Source: Deltaproteobacteria bacterium
GTDB taxonomy: Bacteria; Bdellovibrionota_B; Oligoflexia; Oligoflexales; Bog-1112
Assembly: GCA_947475005.1 (NCBI GenBank)
Contig: CANJLI010000018.1
Span: forward strand, 1 to 37,970
Direction: 5' to 3'
Length of the DNA stretch: 37,970 nt
Part shown: positions 32,811 to 37,970 of the stretch, in pieces
Numbering within the stretch: position 1 is the first letter of the stretch
How the letters are laid out: each line of letters opens with the position of its first letter
Position numbers and translations under genes: made by a program
The notes under the pieces: generated by a model
What the model was told of the DNA's origin: nothing
Databases searched by the model: none
Seen by the model: the letters and a program-made list of their open reading frames with translations, nothing else

Positions 32811-32840
32811 TTGATTTTCTGTTGAGTTCTCCCGTATATT
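32811..32840 (+). promoter_or_regulatory. Candidate promoter of the leucine dehydrogenase gene
   Basis: TTGATT (32811-32816), an 18-bp spacer and TATATT (32835-32840) lie 55 bp before the GTG start. Both hexamers keep the most conserved positions. Confidence 0.45.
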
Positions 32841-32895
32841 CATTGCATACAGCGAAAGTAACCATACAACGACGCCTACCTAAGGAGGATCCCTA

Positions 32896-33954
32896 GTGAA
32901 AATTCTCTCGTCTATGGAAGAAATGGGACACGAGCAAGTGGTGCATTGCTATGATCCCGCTACCCAGTTGCGTGCCATTATTGCCATTCATAACACCACA
33001 TTGGGCCCGTCTTTGGGGGGATGTCGGTTTTGGGATTATGCCTCTGAGGATGAAGCTATTTTTGATGTGCTTCGCTTGTCGAGGGGGATGACCTACAAGT
33101 CTGCGGTTGCAGGTTTGCCTTTGGGGGGTGGAAAGGCTGTGTTGTTGGGGGATGTGAAACGGTTAAAGACCCCTCAATTGCTTCAAGCGTTCGGTCGATT
33201 TGTGAATCGACTGGGCGGGGCTTATATCACGGCAGAAGATGTGAATATGTGTGTGGAGGATATGAGCGAGGTTGGAAAAGAAACTAGCTATGTCACCGGC
33301 AAGGCTCGGGATCAAGGCGGGTCTGGGGATCCTTCTCCTTATACAGCTTTGGGTATTTACCATGGCATTCGTGCAGCCGTGCAGCATCGCTTGGGCAAAA
33401 GCTCGCTTTCCGGTCTTCATGTTGCCATTCAGGGCTGTGGGGCTGTGGGGCGTAACCTTGCAGGCTTACTTCATGCTCAGGGCGTACAGCTGACAGTTTG
33501 CGACATCGTTGCTGCCAATGCGCAGAAGATGGCAGATCAATATGGGGCCCGTATTGTACCTGTGGAGAAAAGTCACGCTCTGGCTGTGGATGTACTTTCC
33601 CCTTGTGCACTGGGTGGCTCATTGTCCTCTCGTACCATTCCGGAGATTCAAGCTCCCATCGTAGCAGGGGGAGCCAACAACCAGCTGCTCGACGAAAAGA
33701 CCGATGGGAAAGCGCTGCAGGAGAAGGGCATTTTGTGGGCCCCTGATTTTGTCATCAATGCAGGGGGGATTATTAATGTCTACCACGAGTTGGAAGGGTA
33801 CAACGAAGAGAAGGTACGCAAAGCGGTAATGGGAATTGAACAGACCCTGACTGAACTCTTTTTGCAAGCAGAAAAGGAGCATTGCACAACATTGCAAGCG
33901 AGTATGCGTCGAGGAGATGCCATCCTACAACAAGCGCGAGCAAAGAAGGCGTAA
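32896..33954 (+). CDS. Leucine dehydrogenase (Glu/Leu/Phe/Val dehydrogenase family)
   Basis: NAD-dependent oxidative deaminase of branched-chain amino acids, giving 2-oxo acids and ammonia. The substrate and catalytic lysines fall at K68 (MTYKSA) and K80 (LPLGGGKAV), the same numbers as in characterised leucine dehydrogenases. The Rossmann motif IQGCGAVGRNLA binds NAD. Length is 352 residues. The start GTG at 32896 has a full AAGGAGG 7 bases upstream. Together with the acyl-CoA dehydrogenase 1.2 kb away it could serve branched-chain amino-acid breakdown (inference). It is divergent from mnmG. Confidence 0.93.
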   Translation: MKILSSMEEMGHEQVVHCYDPATQLRAIIAIHNTTLGPSLGGCRFWDYASEDEAIFDVLRLSRGMTYKSAVAGLPLGGGKAVLLGDVKRLKTPQLLQAFGRFVNRLGGAYITAEDVNMCVEDMSEVGKETSYVTGKARDQGGSGDPSPYTALGIYHGIRAAVQHRLGKSSLSGLHVAIQGCGAVGRNLAGLLHAQGVQLTVCDIVAANAQKMADQYGARIVPVEKSHALAVDVLSPCALGGSLSSRTIPEIQAPIVAGGANNQLLDEKTDGKALQEKGILWAPDFVINAGGIINVYHELEGYNEEKVRKAVMGIEQTLTELFLQAEKEHCTTLQASMRRGDAILQQARAKKA

Positions 33955-33994
33955 GAAGCTGTGAGAGATCTTTTCTTATGAGGGTCTAAATAAA

Positions 33995-34037
33995 AATCCC
34001 CTATGATCTTGATATAATAGCCAAACCATAGGGGATT
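33995..34037. terminator. Possible bidirectional terminator
   Basis: An 11-bp perfect stem (33995-34005 with 34027-34037) with a 21-base loop lies between the convergent leucine dehydrogenase and secreted two-repeat genes. A-rich bases precede it, giving a U-rich tail on the minus-strand transcript. Confidence 0.45.
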
Positions 34038-34106
34038 ATACTGGGCATCTTCAGTCCAATGGGTATATCCAAATGGATTTTTACCAGTTTATTTTATTTT
34101 TTATCG

Positions 34107-34697
34107 TTAATGCGTGTGGGTGTAAACCATTACGACTGCGGGATTCTCTGTCAATACATGCGAAAGGGTATACCCTTGCGCGATTAACTCCTCACCCACC
34201 TTAAGAGCCTCCGAAAGCTTATCTGTTGATTCCTCAGACTCTTGTGAAACATGAATCTTATTCTGATGAAAGCGCTCTTTTCCACAAGCCGTCGTTATAG
34301 TTATCGTGCTACCACTGCGGAGAGCTTTTACGGCGCAAACAGCTGAATGTACCGGTGATTTCGAATGGTGTTCCTTCAGGTTTTTGTCGGTATAAAACAT
34401 GATGACTGAGGGAGAGTCATCCAATACATGCGAAAGAGTATACCCTTGCGCGATTAACTCCTCACCCACCTTAAGAATCTCCATAAGCTTATCTGTTGAT
34501 GCGATTAACGTCTTAGGGTCTTCTAAAACCTGAATTTCATTCTTCTGAAATGGCTTGTTTCCACAAGCTTTCTTTACAGTTATCGTGCTACCACTTTTGA
34601 AAGCTTCTACACTGCACACAAGCGAACGGGCTTGTAAGGTTGTGGCACTCAGTACAACAACAGAAAATTTTGCTAAAAAAACAACTGGCTTTTTCAT
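34107..34697 (-). CDS. Secreted protein made of two near-identical repeats, unknown function
   Basis: Not recognised. A 196-residue protein with a signal peptide (MKKPVVFLAKFSVVVLSATTLQA) followed by two homologous units of about 80-90 residues. Each has two cysteines (VCSVEAF..KACGN and VCAVKAL..TACGK), consistent with a disulfide, then a conserved KVGEELIAQGYTLSHVL and a hydrophobic strand (SVIMFYTD / AVVMVYTH). The mature protein is therefore a tandem two-domain exported protein. AAGGGA lies 5 bases upstream of the ATG. The AT-rich leader holds an extended -10 and a hexamer repeat. Small secreted duplicated domains may bind ligands or inhibit enzymes, but no evidence indicates which. Confidence 0.75.
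   Translation of the reverse strand: MKKPVVFLAKFSVVVLSATTLQARSLVCSVEAFKSGSTITVKKACGNKPFQKNEIQVLEDPKTLIASTDKLMEILKVGEELIAQGYTLSHVLDDSPSVIMFYTDKNLKEHHSKSPVHSAVCAVKALRSGSTITITTACGKERFHQNKIHVSQESEESTDKLSEALKVGEELIAQGYTLSHVLTENPAVVMVYTHTH
34153..34500. repeat. Intragenic duplication, 270-bp period
   Basis: The 78-bp blocks 34153-34230 and 34423-34500 differ at about 5 positions, far less than the flanking parts of the two protein repeats. The shift of 270 bp equals 90 codons. Recent conversion or duplication of the KVGEELIAQGYTLSHVL segment explains this. Confidence 0.9.
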
Positions 34698-34712
34698 ACA
34701 TTCCCTTCATGA

Positions 34713-34740
34713 GATTTAGATTTAGATTTAGATTATATCA
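34713..34740 (-). promoter_or_regulatory. Extended -10 and hexamer repeat in the leader of the two-repeat gene
   Basis: On the minus strand TGATATAAT (34732-34740) matches TGnTATAAT. Between it and the ribosome site lie three copies of TAAATC (34713-34730). Changes in the hexamer count would alter leader length without touching the promoter. Confidence 0.5.
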
Positions 34741-34768
34741 TGCCACGTTAAGAAGCTGTCTGAGGCTA

Positions 34769-35107
34769 TCAGGGGACACGCCCCTTCGGTGGGTGCCCGT
34801 TCAAATTAATGGCTGCGAGGAGGGCTTCTTTGGAAATGCCTTCACACGCGACACATTTTCTGCGCGTGGTGTCCCCTTTCTCCACTCGAATCTGATTTTT
34901 TCGAATGCCTAGTATTTTTGCCAAAAAGGCGATCAAAGCTTCATTTGCCGCCCCATCTACGGGGGGAGCTTGTACTTTGATTTTGAGGCAGTTGCTGTAT
35001 TCTCCCACGATCTCTGTTTTTTTAGCCCCGGGTTGCACCCAGAGGTGTAACAGGAGCACAGAGCTTTGGCTGGTAATCCAAGTGGCATCAGCTTGGTTTG
35101 TTTGCAT
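34769..35107 (-). CDS. DUF167 (YggU) family protein
   Basis: A 112-residue small protein with the DUF167 pattern: LHLWVQPGAKKTEIVGEY, LKIKVQAPPVDGAANEALIAFLAKILGI, and IRVEKGDTTRRKCV. The family is widespread and of unknown function, often near yggT; here it lies 8 kb away. The ATG at 35107 is preferred to 35149, which would overlap the divergent acyl-CoA dehydrogenase start region. The last residues (GHPPKGRVP) and the stop are encoded by a GGGGACACGCCCC palindrome-like sequence, so the C-terminus may have been replaced by a repeat insertion. Confidence 0.85.
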   Translation of the reverse strand: MQTNQADATWITSQSSVLLLHLWVQPGAKKTEIVGEYSNCLKIKVQAPPVDGAANEALIAFLAKILGIRKNQIRVEKGDTTRRKCVACEGISKEALLAAINLNGHPPKGRVP

Positions 35108-35159
35108 AGATAGAATAGGCTCCAGGTAAATATCCACACTTTTATACATGGGAATTAAG

Positions 35160-36308
35160 ATGACAGCTTTAACTTCTCTTAGCGAAGAAGAACGATTTTT
35201 TCAAACTGAAATCGCAAAATTTGCCCAAAACCAAGTGGCGCCCAAAGTGATGCAGATGGATGAGGCCGAAAAGTTGGACTCCGAGCTTTTGGGCCAGTGC
35301 TTTGAGATGGGGCTCATGGGTATCGATGTGGACCCTCAGTATGGAGGCACTGGGGGTAGCTTTTTTATGTCCTGTTTGGCGATCGAAGAGATTTCCAAGG
35401 TGGATCCTGGGGTGGGGGTTTGTATCGATGTGCAAAACACGTTGGTGAATAATATTTTCCACCGATGGGCCAATGCTGAACAACAAGCCAAATTTTTCCC
35501 CCAGCTAGTCTCGCAGAAAGTCGGGTGCTTTTGCCTGACAGAAGCGGACTCTGGATCAGATGCCTTCGCCTTACAGTCCCGTGCGGTATGGGAGGATGGT
35601 GCTTGGGTACTTACAGGCAAGAAAATTTTTATCACCAATGCCATGGAAGCTGACATCTTTATCTTTTTTGCCAATGCAGCTCCGGAAAAAGGCTACAAGG
35701 GCATCACAGCCTTTATCTTAGAAAAAGGCATGCCAGGGCTCAGTATCGGAAAGAAGGAGAAAAAACTGGGGATCCGAGCTTCCTCTACCTGTGAGGTAGT
35801 GGCAGACCGAGTGCGTGTTTCCCCAGAGCATGTATTGGGAGAGGTAGGAAAAGGCTACAAGGTGGCTATCGAAACTTTGAATGAAGGGCGCATCGGCATT
35901 GCTGCTCAGATGGTGGGTCTTGCCCAAGGGGCTTTTGCTGGGGCTCTTCGGTATGCCCGAGAACGTGTGCAGTTTGGAAAATCCATCAACTCATTCCAAG
36001 GCATTCAGTTCCAACTCGCACGTATGGCTACCGACATCGAAGCAGCGAAATTGCTCATGTACAATGCGGCTCGCTTGAAGGATGCGGGTCAACCCTTCGC
36101 CAAAGAAGCGGCGATGGCAAAATATTTTGCCTCTGATATGGCAGAGAAAGTTGCTTCTCTCTCTCTTGAAGTCTATGGGGGATATGGGTTCATAAAAGAA
36201 TTCCCTGCAGAAAAATTTTACCGAGATGCCAAAATCGGAAAACTTTACGAGGGAACCTCCAACTTACAATTGCAAACCATTTTTAAAATGATAGATTCCG
36301 CACCTTAA
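35160..36308 (+). CDS. Acyl-CoA dehydrogenase
   Basis: FAD-dependent enzyme oxidising short or branched acyl-CoA to enoyl-CoA and passing electrons to electron-transfer flavoprotein. Signatures: CLTEADSGSD and KIFITNAMEADIF in the FAD region, RVQFGKSINSFQGIQFQLA, and YGGYGFIKEFPAEKFYRDAKI. The catalytic base is E364 in YEGTSNLQ. Length is 382 residues, normal for butyryl- or isovaleryl-type enzymes; the exact chain-length class is not decided. Two in-frame starts (35148, 35160) are close; the later ATG has GGGAATTAAG before it. ETF genes are not in the window. Confidence 0.94.
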   Translation: MTALTSLSEEERFFQTEIAKFAQNQVAPKVMQMDEAEKLDSELLGQCFEMGLMGIDVDPQYGGTGGSFFMSCLAIEEISKVDPGVGVCIDVQNTLVNNIFHRWANAEQQAKFFPQLVSQKVGCFCLTEADSGSDAFALQSRAVWEDGAWVLTGKKIFITNAMEADIFIFFANAAPEKGYKGITAFILEKGMPGLSIGKKEKKLGIRASSTCEVVADRVRVSPEHVLGEVGKGYKVAIETLNEGRIGIAAQMVGLAQGAFAGALRYARERVQFGKSINSFQGIQFQLARMATDIEAAKLLMYNAARLKDAGQPFAKEAAMAKYFASDMAEKVASLSLEVYGGYGFIKEFPAEKFYRDAKIGKLYEGTSNLQLQTIFKMIDSAP

Positions 36309-36346
36309 GCAGTACGTTTGTATACCAGATATTAAGGAAAAAAGTT

Positions 36347-37765
36347 TTGCGTATTTTAACAGGCCTGTTGTGTGGGGTAGTGGCTTCTATTTGTTTGGCT
36401 CGGGTTGCGGGACCGGGTGTTGTGATTCAGACAAGAAACGGTGGGGCTTTGGTGGCAGAGCTTCAGGCTCGGGGTCTCCAAACGATTATGTCGTCTGTTC
36501 AAGAATTTGACAATGGCAATACCTTTGTCATGCTCAACAAAGAGATGGATAAGGACTTTTCGCTTCCCCTGCAAGATGTGACAATCCCTCTGCCAGCGAA
36601 AATGAGTGCAAATGATTTGATGGAAGTGCTTCTCTCTGTATATGCGGCAAAGATGCAATATGCCAATAAAATTAATATTTATTCGGAAGTTCCGTTGGAG
36701 AATGTCGAATTTTCGGATGAAGAATTAAAAGGGGCTGTCTTACCTCTGATGCACTTTTTTGCCAAAGCAGGTGTGCATGAGATTCAAGTGAAAGGGCAAG
36801 GGCTTTTCGAAACACAACCCTTACCTGTTCGGAATCCCAAATCCAGTATTCGTTCCTCCTATTATATTGTAGGAAATACCCATCCCCCTCTTCGACAGGA
36901 AATTGCAGGGAAATTAGGGCGCCCAAGTTATACCTATGAAGAGTTGTTGAATTTAAATCAGTCTCTTTTAAACTCCCGGGTCTATTTGATTTCTCCCCCT
37001 ACATTGAATGCCAACGCTTCTTTTTTTCAAACCCTGTCTCAGATTCATGAGCTTGTGACTCGGGGTGCTGCTGTTCAGTTCGTATCCACGTATTTGCCCT
37101 ATGCACGTAGCGATGTGCCGTCTTTTACTCACGGTGTTGCCACCCAGGGTAGATTGATCGCGACTTTGGTTGAGTCTTTGGGGATTGAAGGGTCTGCATT
37201 TGTGAGACCACACGCTCGTCAATCTTTGGGATTTTTCTCCAGTCCTTGTTATGAAATTACGGGTCGTCCTACGATTAATAAGTTTTTAGAAGCCCAAGGC
37301 GTGGGTGTTATTGTTTCTCCAGATGCAGGTTTCCAGAAAGATGCGACCCGATATGCTCATGAGTTAAACAAGCATCGTGCTGCCGACAATCAAGTTGGGG
37401 TTGTGGTGATCAACAAGAAACGCCAAATTGATGGAACCTCTGAAATTGTGAATGCAAAAGGGTTGGGAGAAGAGGTAAAAGGAAAAATTGCAGCCATTAT
37501 CGATGATGAGACGGCTTCCGGAGGGACCATGGCCGATTCTGCAAAGGCGGTCAAAGCTGCTGGAGCCAAGAAAGTCATCGCTGTGGTTACGCATTTGGCT
37601 GGACATGCCAAAAAAGCGTTGAGCAGTCACGATATCGATCTATTTGCGGCTACCGATACGTTGCCTTTTGATGAATCTGTTTGGCAGGGAGATCTTACTC
37701 GAAAATTTGTGAAGCTAAGTATTGCGGATGAGGTGGCCTCTTACATCCGGTACTTGGAAAACTAG
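36347..37765 (+). CDS. Exported, divergent PRPP-synthetase-like protein with duplicated N-terminal domain
   Basis: A 472-residue protein starting at TTG with AAGGA 8 bases upstream and a signal peptide (MRILTGLLCGVVASICLARV). Residues 165-472 resemble a whole ribose-phosphate pyrophosphokinase: YARSDVPSF, PHARQSLGFF, VSPDAG, INKKRQ (catalytic loop side) and the PRPP loop IIDDETASGGTM. Residues 20-150 look like a second, partial copy of the first Prs domain (EFDNGNTFVML, SANDLMEVLLSVYAAKM). Several ATP-site residues differ from the enzyme: the usual YARQDR is YARSDV and the DLHA Asp is Arg. A signal peptide on this cytosolic nucleotide enzyme is unusual; it may act outside the cytosol, on host substrate, or have lost activity. 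Confidence 0.75.
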   Translation: MRILTGLLCGVVASICLARVAGPGVVIQTRNGGALVAELQARGLQTIMSSVQEFDNGNTFVMLNKEMDKDFSLPLQDVTIPLPAKMSANDLMEVLLSVYAAKMQYANKINIYSEVPLENVEFSDEELKGAVLPLMHFFAKAGVHEIQVKGQGLFETQPLPVRNPKSSIRSSYYIVGNTHPPLRQEIAGKLGRPSYTYEELLNLNQSLLNSRVYLISPPTLNANASFFQTLSQIHELVTRGAAVQFVSTYLPYARSDVPSFTHGVATQGRLIATLVESLGIEGSAFVRPHARQSLGFFSSPCYEITGRPTINKFLEAQGVGVIVSPDAGFQKDATRYAHELNKHRAADNQVGVVVINKKRQIDGTSEIVNAKGLGEEVKGKIAAIIDDETASGGTMADSAKAVKAAGAKKVIAVVTHLAGHAKKALSSHDIDLFAATDTLPFDESVWQGDLTRKFVKLSIADEVASYIRYLEN

Positions 37766-37786
37766 TTTTTAAGACTAGTGTAATTT

Positions 37787-37970
37787 CCGTCATCCCAAGG
37801 TCCCGAAAGGACCGTATGGGATCCCGGCATTTTTATCGAGATCCCATACGGCTGCTACGCAGCCTTGGGATGACAGGGGCGCGGCTGCTACGCAGCCTTG
37901 GGATGACAGGGGCGCGGCTGCTACGCAGCCTTGGGATGACAGGGGCGCGGCTGCTACGCAGCCTTGGGAT
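37787..37970. repeat. Cloverleaf repeat, copy d, with 33-bp tandem extension
   Basis: A full cloverleaf copy at 37787-37874 is followed by tandem reiteration of its 3' end. The unit from GGCTGCTACGCAGCC through ATGACAGGGGCGC is 33 bp and starts at 37850, 37883, 37916 and 37949, the last cut by the window edge. Each unit keeps the GGCTGC..GCAGCC hairpin and the right outer arm. The array continues beyond the window. Confidence 0.95.

Noticed and set aside
37850..37970. CRISPR-like array
   Set aside because: The 33-bp units are directly adjacent without variable spacers; this is tandem growth of a dispersed repeat.

Overview
No rRNA, tRNA, CRISPR array or transposase is visible. The window looks like chromosome of a Gram-negative bacterium with a respiratory chain. 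It has lipoproteins with lipoboxes, an LpoB-type lipoprotein, c-type heme lipoproteins, a long-chain polyprenyl diphosphate synthase, acyl-CoA and leucine dehydrogenases, enolase, MnmG and PepA. It also carries a RING-H2 domain, two Fic proteins and several exported enzymes of unusual type, which suggests life with a eukaryotic host (inference). The phylum cannot be fixed from this sequence. The dispersed GTCATCCCAAGG-type palindromes recall repeats of intracellular bacteria, but that is not proof.

Layout. 1-7.1 kb: a pentanucleotide repeat, a class II Fic protein, a leftward set (frameshifted amidase-like gene, a membrane/helical-repeat gene, an exported AAA+ ATPase), a VTT/alpha-beta hydrolase fusion and an exported beta-helix/RING-H2 protein. 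7.2-16.2 kb: metabolic genes (M20 peptidase, esterase, polyprenyl synthase, PepA, enolase, DMT permease) separated by long palindromes. 16.3-22.4 kb: two tandem paralogous exported serine hydrolases of about 1000 residues, the first with in-frame 6-bp and 12-bp repeats. 22.4-24.4 kb: four tandem mono-heme lipoprotein genes, the first decayed. 24.6-25.5 kb: a MarR regulator and an exported ABM-domain protein behind one self-overlapping promoter/operator. 25.5-27.4 kb: a leftward yggS-yggT-unknown-HNH run. 27.6-29.5 kb: LpoB-like and TPR lipoproteins overlapping by 4 bp. 29.5-38 kb: a second Fic gene, MnmG, leucine dehydrogenase, a secreted two-repeat protein, DUF167, acyl-CoA dehydrogenase and an exported divergent PRPP-synthetase-like protein.

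Three themes stand out. First, many genes of the AT-richer accessory type encode proteins with signal peptides and eukaryote-like or oddly relocated enzymatic folds (AAA+, RING, PRPP synthetase, ABM, large hydrolases); these are candidate envelope or effector proteins. Second, intergenic space is filled with two repeat classes: a cloverleaf-like 90-bp element (four copies) and long GGGGAC-type palindromes, three of them directly joined to a cloverleaf copy. Third, tandem duplication is frequent: hydrolases, cytochromes, an intragenic 270-bp duplication and several microsatellites.

Start codons were chosen from Shine-Dalgarno spacing, signal peptide position, family length and promoter position. 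Several differ from the longest open frame. Protein families were recognised by eye from motifs; no database search was run.
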